Assembly: GCA_023422735.1 (NCBI GenBank)
Contig: JAFAGL010000113.1
Location: forward strand, 1-7,774
DNA length: 7,774 nucleotides
Source of the DNA: Pseudomonadota bacterium
GTDB taxonomy: Bacteria; Pseudomonadota; Alphaproteobacteria; Rhizobiales; Rhizobiaceae
Direction: 5' to 3'
The notes under the pieces are model-generated. The model was given only the letters and a program-made list of their open reading frames with translations. It was not told where the DNA came from and ran no database searches. Numbering within the stretch: position 1 is the first letter of the stretch; every line of letters starts with the position of its first letter. Both the position numbers and the translations under genes were made by a program. Positions 1 to 5,733 of this stretch are shown here, piece by piece.

Positions 1-184
1 ACCCCACCGGGAGCAAGACCGAATAGGGATGGCGCGAAGGGAAACTTTCGGGGCGGTTTTCAGCCTTGTCATCCGGGTAGGTTGCGTGAGGCGCATGGCG
101 ACATGCGTCCAAGAAGAATGGCCACCACGTTCCTGTCTTCGGGCAGGGGCCATACAAAACCCGGCTTATAGGCCAGCTGGCACT
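1..184 (+). ncRNA. rnpB: RNase P RNA, class A, 3' part (5' end outside the window)
   Basis: This is the catalytic RNA of ribonuclease P, which removes the 5' leader of precursor tRNAs together with the RnpA protein. I recognise it from universally conserved 3'-half segments in the right order: CACCGGGAGCAAGACC and AATAGGGAT near the left edge, ATCCGGGTAGGTTGCGTGAGG at about 71-91, GAATGGCCACCACG at 116-129, and the closing ACAAAACCCGGCTTATAGGCC at 154-173. Each has a direct counterpart in the E. coli RNA. A hairpin at 132-147 is closed by a C(UUCG)G tetraloop. GGATG (27-31) pairs with CATCC (70-74), consistent with helix P15. The end near 184 is set by comparison with the E. coli 3' tail; GGCCAGCTGGCACTT should pair with the missing 5' end to form P1. 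The short reading frames here are not genes. Identity is secure; the exact 3' end is uncertain by several bases. Confidence 0.95.
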
Positions 185-197
185 TCAATTTCTTTGA

Positions 198-244
198 CGG
201 AACGAAGCGAAGCGGGCAACGGTTGGGGTTCCGCTTGCAAGCGG
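198..244 (+). repeat. Two overlapping, mutually exclusive inverted repeats after rnpB
   Basis: CGGAAC (198-203) is complementary to GTTCCG (228-233), which would form a 6-bp stem. CCGCTTGCAAGCGG (231-244) is a perfect 14-bp palindrome. They share bases 231-233, so an RNA could form only one at a time. No T-run follows either, so neither looks like a standard intrinsic terminator. They may be rnpB 3' processing or termination structures, or chance. Confidence 0.4.
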
Positions 245-254
245 GATACCCACA

Positions 255-283
255 CCGCGCTTTGCCTGAATGGAAAAGCGCGG
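255..283 (+). terminator. GC-rich hairpin, candidate terminator of rnpB
   Basis: CCGCGCTTT (255-263) pairs perfectly with AAAGCGCGG (275-283), giving a 9-bp stem with an 11-nt loop. It is the strongest local hairpin between rnpB and mraZ and lies about 70 nt after the rnpB 3' end, so it is a reasonable transcription end or processing barrier. The following bases, CGTTGATC, lack a T-run, which argues against an efficient intrinsic terminator. The hairpin is seen directly; the terminator role is inferred. Confidence 0.45.
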
Positions 284-407
284 CGTTGATCTGCCTCGGC
301 AACCGTTTGGAAACACTTCGTTAGCCTTAACCAGCGATAAACGCAGATCGCCGCTATCAGGAGTTCACCGCCCGACGCCAGCTTCGCACCAGCCTCCGCA
401 GCCTGTT

Positions 408-441
408 CCCATTGACGCCCATAGGGGCCCATGGTATCCCA
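408..441 (-). promoter_or_regulatory. Probable MraZ operator: four TGGG direct repeats with a 10-bp period
   Basis: On the plus strand the word CCCA occurs at 408-411, 418-421, 428-431 and 438-441, exactly 10 bp apart each time. On the minus strand this reads TGGG-N6 four times over. E. coli MraZ is known to bind direct TGGGN repeats separated by 5 nt (a 10-bp period) upstream of mraZ and to control the dcw cluster. The same word at the same period, in the intergenic region before a mraZ gene, makes this the likely autoregulatory site. One helical turn per repeat would put all four contacts on one face of the DNA, which suits a ring-shaped MraZ oligomer. The array ends 181 nt before the mraZ start codon. 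I cannot say from memory whether the strand orientation matches that in E. coli. Confidence 0.75.
412..440 (+). promoter_or_regulatory. Candidate sigma-70-type promoter of the dcw operon, inside the MraZ operator
   Basis: TTGACG (412-417) matches five of six bases of the -35 consensus and is followed by a 17-bp spacer and TATCCC (435-440), a poor -10 element with three of six matches. The spacer is ideal and the position is sensible, but the -10 is weak. Both elements lie among the CCCA repeats: the -35 falls between repeats one and two, and the -10 overlaps repeat four. Bound MraZ would therefore exclude RNA polymerase. I found no better promoter in 284-622 by eye. Confidence 0.35.
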
Positions 442-520
442 AAAATGCAGTTTTGTTCATCGTTTCAGTGTTTTGAGGAAGCGGAAACAACCCGGTTGCC
501 AGCGCGGCAGCAGGGCTGGG

Positions 521-604
521 CCTCGTTGTCACGAAAAACCGGCGTGAACGAGCGAGCGGGGCATCGGTGTGGCGACGCGGCGGGTGCTGCTGGTGACAAC
601 AGGG
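521..604 (+). repeat. Long-range inverted repeat in the mraZ leader, next to the putative ribosome binding site
   Basis: GTTGTCAC (525-532) is perfectly complementary to GTGACAAC (593-600). Past one mismatch (524/601), CCT (521-523) can pair with GGG (602-604), including one wobble pair. The 3' arm therefore runs into AGGGGA (601-606), the only Shine-Dalgarno-like sequence before mraZ. If mraZ is transcribed from the upstream promoter, this stem could hide the ribosome binding site. An 8-bp match in about 180 nt is not rare by chance. Confidence 0.3.
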
Positions 605-622
605 GAATGGTTTCGGCGCGGG

Positions 623-1093
623 ATGCAACGCTTTCTTTCCAGCGCAATCAACAAAATCGACGCCAAAGGGCGGGTTTCCGTTCCGGCGCATTTCCGGTCG
701 ATCATTCAGAGCCGCGGATATGCCGAGCTTTACGCCCTGCGCTCGCTCGATACGCCGGCGCTGGACGTGGGTGGTCCCGATCTGCTGGACCAGTTCGAGG
801 CGCGCATCGCCCAGGAAGACCCGTTGTTGCAGACGGCGGACGATCTTTCCTTCTTTTATCATGGGGACGGGGCCTTCCTGCGTTTCGACAGCGAGGGACG
901 GATCACTGTGAACGATTTCATTCGCGAGCATACCGGCATTGCGACGGAGGTCGCCTTTGTCGGACGTGGCAACTGGTTTCAGATATGGGAACCGGTGAAG
1001 CTGTCGCAGCATTCGGTCGCGGTGCGCGCGCGGTTGCTGGCGCGCAAGCGCCAGGCAGAAAGCGGTCCGGGCACGAGCGGAGCCTCGTCATGA
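623..1093 (+). CDS. mraZ: Transcriptional regulator MraZ
   Basis: MraZ is a small DNA-binding protein of the SpoVT-AbrB fold that forms ring oligomers and regulates its own dcw operon. The 156-residue product has the two expected half-domains, each with the DxxxR signature: DAKGR at 13-17 (in the context INKIDAKGRVSVP) and DSEGR at 89-93. DFIREHTGI and VGRGNWFQIWEP are also typical of the second half. It is slightly longer than the usual 140-150 residues, with a basic C-terminal tail. I chose ATG 623 because family members begin with M-x-RFLS. The frame is open 18 codons further, to GTG 569, with another GTG at 593, but those residues do not resemble MraZ. AGGGGA (601-606) lies 16 nt from ATG 623, which is unusually far. 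The stop overlaps the rsmH start (ATGA, 1090-1093). The probable operator lies upstream at 408-441. Confidence 0.95.
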   Translation: MQRFLSSAINKIDAKGRVSVPAHFRSIIQSRGYAELYALRSLDTPALDVGGPDLLDQFEARIAQEDPLLQTADDLSFFYHGDGAFLRFDSEGRITVNDFIREHTGIATEVAFVGRGNWFQIWEPVKLSQHSVAVRARLLARKRQAESGPGTSGASS

Positions 1094-2121
1094 CGAACAG
1101 TAACCTGACGCATGAAGGGATGCAGGACTGGGGCGACGCCAATCGCGATCGCCACATTCCGGTTCTGCTGGAAGGCGTGCTTGCCGCGCTCAAGCCGGCT
1201 GAGGGCAAGGTGTTCATCGATGGCACTTTCGGCGCCGGCGGTTATACGAGCGCGCTTTTGGCTAAGGGCGCACAGGTGGTTGCGATCGACCGCGATCCGG
1301 ATGCCATTCGCGCTGGCGGTGAACTTGTTGCACGAGCGGATGGCCGTTTGCGTCTGGTTCAGGACACGTTTTCAAACCTCGACCAGTACTCCGAAGGACT
1401 GGTCGATGGGGTTGTGCTCGATGTGGGTGTATCCTCTATGCAACTGGATCAGGCCGAGCGCGGCTTTTCGTTTCGCGGGGATGGCCCGCTGGACATGCGC
1501 ATGGCGCAAGCCGGTATGACCGCCAGTGAGGTGGTAAACACCTACAAGACGGGTGACCTGACCCGGATTTTCGGCATTCTTGGGGAAGAAAAGCAGGCAA
1601 GCCGGATTGCTCGTATGATCGGCGAACGGCGAGAACAGCGACCATTTGAGCGGACGCGTGATCTTTCTGATGCGATTGAAAAGCTGGTGGGTCGCAATCC
1701 CAAAATCAAGATCCATCCAGCGACGCGTGTTTTCCAAGGATTGCGAATCTACGTCAATGATGAACTCGGCGAACTGGCGAAGGCGCTGTTTGCCGCCGAG
1801 CGCATCCTGAAACCTGGCGGCGTTCTTACTGTTGTGAGCTTCCATTCATTGGAAGACAGAATTGTGAAGCGTTTCATGGTTGATCGTTCAATCCATGCCG
1901 GCGGGTCACGCCATTTGCCGATTGTTGCGACGCAATCTCTGACATTCGAACGCCCAGCCCCGGCAGTATCTCCTTCGCAAGCGGAAGAAGAACTTAACCC
2001 GCGAGCACGGTCGGCCCGTTTGCGATCCGCCGAGCGAACCGAAGCGCCTTCGCGCGCCGCCGATTATTCTTTGTTCGGTCTTCCTAGGCTGCCCGAACTC
2101 CAGGTCGAGAGGAACCACTGA
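1090..2121 (+). CDS. rsmH: 16S rRNA (cytosine(1402)-N(4))-methyltransferase RsmH (MraW)
   Basis: RsmH uses S-adenosylmethionine to methylate N4 of C1402 in 16S rRNA, in the decoding centre of the small ribosomal subunit. The 343-residue product is of normal length for alphaproteobacteria. Visible family motifs in order are HIPVLLEGVL (22-31), the SAM-binding glycine loop DGTFGAGGYT (44-53), the acidic strand end DRDP (67-70), LDVGVSSMQLD (110-120), RGFSFRGDGPLDMRM (124-138), and VVSFHSLED (248-256) towards the C-terminus. The C-terminal RARSARLRSAER is the usual basic tail. ATG 1090 overlaps the mraZ stop as ATGA and has CGGAG at 1078-1082, 7 nt upstream. The same frame stays open far upstream under mraZ, but the motifs and ribosome binding site fix the start here. 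Confidence 0.97.
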   Translation: MTNSNLTHEGMQDWGDANRDRHIPVLLEGVLAALKPAEGKVFIDGTFGAGGYTSALLAKGAQVVAIDRDPDAIRAGGELVARADGRLRLVQDTFSNLDQYSEGLVDGVVLDVGVSSMQLDQAERGFSFRGDGPLDMRMAQAGMTASEVVNTYKTGDLTRIFGILGEEKQASRIARMIGERREQRPFERTRDLSDAIEKLVGRNPKIKIHPATRVFQGLRIYVNDELGELAKALFAAERILKPGGVLTVVSFHSLEDRIVKRFMVDRSIHAGGSRHLPIVATQSLTFERPAPAVSPSQAEEELNPRARSARLRSAERTEAPSRAADYSLFGLPRLPELQVERNH

Positions 2122-2122
2122 G

Positions 2123-2497
2123 ATGATGTTTCGGACCACCGATATGGTGATGGTCGGTCTCATGGTGGCAGCGGCAGCTTTCACTTACAAAACCAAGCAT
2201 GACGCGGAAAACCAGTTTGACCAACTGCGCAGTGTCGAACGCCAGATCCGTTTTGAGGAAGACACGATTTCCATTCTCAAAGCCGACTGGAGCCTGTTGA
2301 CGCAGCCGGGGCGGCTCCAGCGATTGACCGCGGCCTATGCGAGCGAGCTCAACCTTATGCCGGTCGAACCGCAGCAAATCGTCAAGCTGGATGCCATTCC
2401 AGAGCGGCCACCGGAGATTCCTGATCCATCGGTGGATTCGATTGCCGAAATGCTCCAGCGCATCGATAAGACCACCACCGGAGCTGTCAAACCATGA
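2123..2497 (+). CDS. ftsL: Cell division protein FtsL
   Basis: FtsL is a bitopic septal protein that works with FtsB and FtsQ to recruit and activate FtsW and FtsI. The 124-residue product has a very short N-terminal cytoplasmic end, one membrane segment at about 8-22, and a periplasmic helical region at about 27-70 likely to form a coiled coil. It includes ADWSLLTQPGRLQRL (54-68), a pattern typical of alphaproteobacterial FtsL. The C-terminus, from about residue 90, is rich in proline and polar residues. FtsL is poorly conserved, so the call rests on topology, this motif and its place between rsmH and ftsI. ATG 2123 is preferred to the next codon, ATG 2126, because GAGAGGA (2107-2113) is 9 nt away. 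Only 1 nt separates it from the rsmH stop, and its own stop overlaps ftsI as ATGA. Confidence 0.9.
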   Translation: MMFRTTDMVMVGLMVAAAAFTYKTKHDAENQFDQLRSVERQIRFEEDTISILKADWSLLTQPGRLQRLTAAYASELNLMPVEPQQIVKLDAIPERPPEIPDPSVDSIAEMLQRIDKTTTGAVKP

Positions 2498-4212
2498 TCG
2501 GGAGATGGCGCAAGAAATTCAGCGGAACGGCTCCGGAGACCGGCATCGTCGTTGAAGGCAAACGTAAAACGCTAGGCACGCGCGCCAAGCCGCGATTGCT
2601 GATGACGATGGGTGTTTTCCTGACACTTTATGTGGCGCTTTCAGGTCGGATGGCGCAACTGGCCATGATGGACCCTGAGGAAGGGTCTGGTCCGGCACCG
2701 CGTATCACCGCCTCGCGCCCGGATATAGTGGATCGCAATGGCGAGGTGCTGGCGACCGACATTAAAACGGCGTCGCTTTTTGCCGAACCGCGCCGCATCG
2801 TCGATGCCGATGAAGCTTTGGAAAAGCTCGCCACGGTTTTGCCCGACATCGATTATGAACAGACCTACAACAAGCTGAAGAGTGGGGCCGGTTTCGTTTG
2901 GCTGCGTCGCCAACTCACGCCGCGCCAACAAGCCGATATCATGAACCTCGGTGTTCCGGGCTTCGGCTTTCGTACCGAAAAGCGTCGATTTTATCCAGGT
3001 GGCTCTACCGCAGCGCATATTCTCGGCCTTGTGAACGTGGATAACAAGGGGATTGCGGGTATCGAGAAATTTATCGACGACCAGGGGCTTGCCGACTTGC
3101 AGGCGACCGGCCTTGCACAGCCGAAAGACCTCGCGCCGTTTCAGTTATCGATCGATTTGCGCGTTCAGCATATCGTGCATGACGAGATCACCCGCGCGCT
3201 CGAACGCTATCACGCGATTGCAGCGGGCGCTGTGGTTTTGAACGCCAAGACGGGCGAAGTCATCGCCATGGGCTCGGTGCCCGATTTCGATCCCAACAAC
3301 CCTTACAACGCACATGAAAAAGACCGCCTGAACCGTATGTCGGCGGGTACTTACGAGATGGGTTCGACCATTAAGAGCTTTACCACCGCCATGGCGCTTG
3401 ATTCCGGCATGGTCAACATGAATTCCACCTTCGATGCGCGCAGGCCGATCACCATTGGGCGTCAGACCATTCGCGATTTCCATGGCAAGGGTCGCGTTCT
3501 CACTTTGCCGGAAGTGTTTATTTATTCCTCCAATATCGGATCCGCCCGGGAAGCCGACGTGGTTGGGATTGATGGCCATCGCGAGTTCCTGCATCGTCTA
3601 GGCTTGCTCGACCGCATGCACACCGAATTGCCGGAAGTGGCGCGGCCAAGTGAGCCGAAAGTATGGAAGAAGGTGCATTCCATCACCATCTCATTCGGGC
3701 ATGGTATGTCGACCACGCCGCTGCAAACGGCGGTGGGGGCGGTGGCTCTGATGAATGGCGGATATCTATTCGATCCGACTTTCCTGCCTCGTGCGAAGGC
3801 CGAAGCGATGGCTAACGCCAAGCGCGTGATCCACGCCCAGACCAGCGACAACATGCGCTATCTTTACAAGTTGAATGCTACGAAAGGTTCCGGCGGATCC
3901 GGCTCTCGCGCCGCCGTTCCGGGTTACAGGGTGGGTGGAAAAACCGGCACTGCTGAAAAGGTGGTTAACGGTCGCTATGCCAGTGATGTGCGCTTTAACG
4001 CATTCCTGGCCGCCTTCCCGATGGATGATCCACAATACGTTGTTTTGACGATTGTGGACGAACCAAAGCCTGAAAAACCGGGCATGGGCGCGACGGCCGG
4101 ATTGAATGCCGCGCCGCTCGTTCAAAACATCATTCGCCGGTCCGCGCCGCTTTTGGGCGTGCAGCCGGATTTCCGCCTAGAAGACACGCCACTGCTGGTA
4201 AGTTCACAATGA
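2494..4212 (+). CDS. ftsI: Septal peptidoglycan D,D-transpeptidase FtsI (PBP3)
   Basis: FtsI is the class B penicillin-binding protein that cross-links peptidoglycan at the division site, in complex with the FtsW glycosyltransferase. It is a target of beta-lactams. The 572-residue protein has a basic cytoplasmic N-terminus, one membrane anchor at about 34-57, a dimerisation/pedestal domain with RPDIVDRNG (75-83), and a transpeptidase domain from about residue 220 to 550. All three catalytic motifs are intact: STIK with nucleophile Ser291 and Lys294, SSN (345-347), and KTGT (483-486). FGHGMSTTPLQ before the last motif is also typical. Length is normal. ATG 2494 overlaps the ftsL stop, with GGAG at 2480-2483. 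Pipelines often name this gene simply 'penicillin-binding protein'; its position after ftsL supports FtsI over other class B enzymes. Confidence 0.96.
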   Translation: MIGRWRKKFSGTAPETGIVVEGKRKTLGTRAKPRLLMTMGVFLTLYVALSGRMAQLAMMDPEEGSGPAPRITASRPDIVDRNGEVLATDIKTASLFAEPRRIVDADEALEKLATVLPDIDYEQTYNKLKSGAGFVWLRRQLTPRQQADIMNLGVPGFGFRTEKRRFYPGGSTAAHILGLVNVDNKGIAGIEKFIDDQGLADLQATGLAQPKDLAPFQLSIDLRVQHIVHDEITRALERYHAIAAGAVVLNAKTGEVIAMGSVPDFDPNNPYNAHEKDRLNRMSAGTYEMGSTIKSFTTAMALDSGMVNMNSTFDARRPITIGRQTIRDFHGKGRVLTLPEVFIYSSNIGSAREADVVGIDGHREFLHRLGLLDRMHTELPEVARPSEPKVWKKVHSITISFGHGMSTTPLQTAVGAVALMNGGYLFDPTFLPRAKAEAMANAKRVIHAQTSDNMRYLYKLNATKGSGGSGSRAAVPGYRVGGKTGTAEKVVNGRYASDVRFNAFLAAFPMDDPQYVVLTIVDEPKPEKPGMGATAGLNAAPLVQNIIRRSAPLLGVQPDFRLEDTPLLVSSQ

Positions 4213-4266
4213 TTCTGCGCGGTGGCACCTGTGGTGTGGCCGCAAACTCTGACAAACGGGACCGCA

Positions 4267-5733
4267 ATGAAGCTTTCGGATTTTGTCGACATTCCTGCTC
4301 CGCCTGGGGTTGATGTCTCCAATATCGAGGTCAGTTCGATTGCATCAGACTCTCGCCAAGTTAAGCCGGGAACGCTGTTCTTCGCCTTGACGGGCAGCAA
4401 GACAGATGGTGGCAAATTTATTGCCTCTGCAGTCGAGCAAGGGGCAAGTGCGGTTGTAACCGGCGAAGTGCCTAACGCTCCAGTGTCGGGAAGTGTCGGC
4501 GTGCCGATTCTAAAGGTCGCGGATCCGCGCCGCGTCCTTTCGCTTTCCGCAGCCTATTTCTATGGCGATGCGCAACCGCAATCGATGGTGGCCGTCACCG
4601 GCACTAGCGGCAAGACTTCCGTCGCTTCCTTTACCCGCCAAATCTGGGATTTCGGTGGGTTCAAGGCTGCGAGCATCGGCACAACAGGTGTAGTGGCGCC
4701 AGGGCGCAACGATTACGGAACTCTGACGACGCCCGATCCTGTTGCGCTGCATCACCTTCTGGCCGATCTTGCCAAAGGCGGGGTAACGCACGCTGCCATG
4801 GAAGCTTCGAGCCACGGGCTCGATCAGCGCCGGCTCGACGGGGTGAAGCTCAGCGCGGCCGCTTTTACCAATCTTGGTCGCGATCACATGGATTATCATC
4901 CGACCGTCGAGGATTATCTGGAAGCCAAACTCCGGCTTTTCCGAGTCCTATTGCCGAAAGGCGCGCCGGCAGTGATCTTTGCCGATGACCCTTGGGCCGA
5001 GCGCGCAATCACAGCCGCGCAGGATGCTGGCCTGAGCGCACTGACTGTTGGCCGCAAGGGTGCATTACTCACGCTCAAGCGCGTCGAACACGAACGCTAT
5101 CGCCAGCGCGCCGAAATCGGAGCGGAAGGACGGATTTTCGAAATCGATCTGCCGCTGGCCGGGGATTTTCAGATTTCGAATGCCTTGGTTTCCGCTGGTC
5201 TGGCCATCGCCACCGGTATGCCGATTGAACTCACGCTGGCTGCACTTGAAAAACTCAAAGGTGCACCGGGACGGCTCGATCTTGTCGGTTCCACGGCAAA
5301 TGGCGCGCCGGTTTATGTCGATTATGCCCATAAACCCGATGCATTGGAAAATGTGCTGACTTCCGTGCGTCCCTTCACGACCGGACGTGTGGTCGTGGTG
5401 TTTGGGTGCGGGGGCGACCGCGATCGCGGCAAGCGACCTATCATGGGCGAAATTGCAAGCCGATTGGCTGATGTCGTGATCGTCACGGACGACAATCCGC
5501 GCTCGGAAGTGCCTGCCGACATTCGAGCCGCCATCTTGGAATCCGCACCGAATGCGATCGAGATTGGCGATCGCCGGCAGGCGATCCGCGAAGCGGTGGC
5601 TATGCTGGCCGCCGGCGATACGTTGATCGTGGCCGGCAAGGGACATGAGGAGGGGCAGACGATCGGCGCGCAGACCTTGTCATTTTCCGACCATGAGGAA
5701 GTGCGCGCGGCATTGACGGAGCAAGCGGCATGA
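4267..5733 (+). CDS. murE: UDP-N-acetylmuramoyl-L-alanyl-D-glutamate--2,6-diaminopimelate ligase MurE
   Basis: MurE is the cytoplasmic ATP-dependent ligase that adds meso-diaminopimelate to UDP-MurNAc-L-Ala-D-Glu. The 488-residue product shows the N-terminal domain signature SDSRQVKPGTLFFAL, the ATP-binding loop GTSGKTS (112-118), TTPDP (154-158), EASSHGL (179-185), Lys221 in the position of the carbamylated lysine, YAHKPD (353-358), DNPR (409-412) and GKGHE (457-461). DNPR is the established marker for diaminopimelate rather than lysine as substrate. ATG 4267 is preferred, with GGGA at 4258-4261. An in-frame GTG at 4222 would add 15 residues (MAPVVWPQTLTNGTA) that do not look like MurE and have no ribosome binding site. 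The gap from ftsI is 54 nt, among the widest in this operon, and the stop overlaps murF as ATGA. Confidence 0.97.
   Translation: MKLSDFVDIPAPPGVDVSNIEVSSIASDSRQVKPGTLFFALTGSKTDGGKFIASAVEQGASAVVTGEVPNAPVSGSVGVPILKVADPRRVLSLSAAYFYGDAQPQSMVAVTGTSGKTSVASFTRQIWDFGGFKAASIGTTGVVAPGRNDYGTLTTPDPVALHHLLADLAKGGVTHAAMEASSHGLDQRRLDGVKLSAAAFTNLGRDHMDYHPTVEDYLEAKLRLFRVLLPKGAPAVIFADDPWAERAITAAQDAGLSALTVGRKGALLTLKRVEHERYRQRAEIGAEGRIFEIDLPLAGDFQISNALVSAGLAIATGMPIELTLAALEKLKGAPGRLDLVGSTANGAPVYVDYAHKPDALENVLTSVRPFTTGRVVVVFGCGGDRDRGKRPIMGEIASRLADVVIVTDDNPRSEVPADIRAAILESAPNAIEIGDRRQAIREAVAMLAAGDTLIVAGKGHEEGQTIGAQTLSFSDHEEVRAALTEQAA

Larger units (their letters stand above)
185..622. other. Intergenic region between rnpB and mraZ (438 bp)
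   Basis: I find no supported gene here. Short open frames exist in several frames, but none has a recognisable protein or a good ribosome binding site, and the longer ones run on in the wrong frame under mraZ. From left to right the region holds: overlapping inverted repeats at 198-244; a strong hairpin at 255-283; a lone TTAACCAG word at 327-334; the four-repeat CCCA block with a possible promoter at 408-441; and the presumed mraZ leader at 442-622, with an 8-bp inverted repeat. No GANTC (CcrM methylation) site was found by eye in 1-568. Confidence 0.8.

Noticed and set aside
29..289. Short open frames over the left end on both strands (29-289 plus, 69-302 minus)
   Set aside because: Most of the stretch is the conserved structural RNA rnpB, and the translations are not protein-like.
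334..351. GCGAT...ATCGC 5-bp hairpin in the intergenic region
   Set aside because: The stem is too short and the loop too long relative to it to separate from chance.
365..1012. 215-codon open frame on the minus strand opposite mraZ
   Set aside because: It is antisense to a conserved gene, has no recognisable motifs or domain, and crosses the operator region. It is best explained as a codon-bias shadow.
412..1089. Open frame of 226 codons upstream of rsmH, in the rsmH frame and lying under mraZ
   Set aside because: It lies in a different frame from the clearly conserved MraZ protein and its translation matches nothing recognisable. The rsmH start is fixed by motifs and a ribosome binding site at 1078-1082. 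Long stop-free shadow frames are common in GC-rich coding DNA.
4222..4266. GTG start extending MurE by 15 residues
   Set aside because: There is no ribosome binding site before GTG 4222 and the extra residues do not resemble MurE N-termini. ATG 4267 followed by KLSDF is more natural.
5065..5646. 193-codon minus-strand open frame within murE
   Set aside because: It lies wholly inside a gene with every MurE motif intact and shows no independent features. It is a shadow frame.
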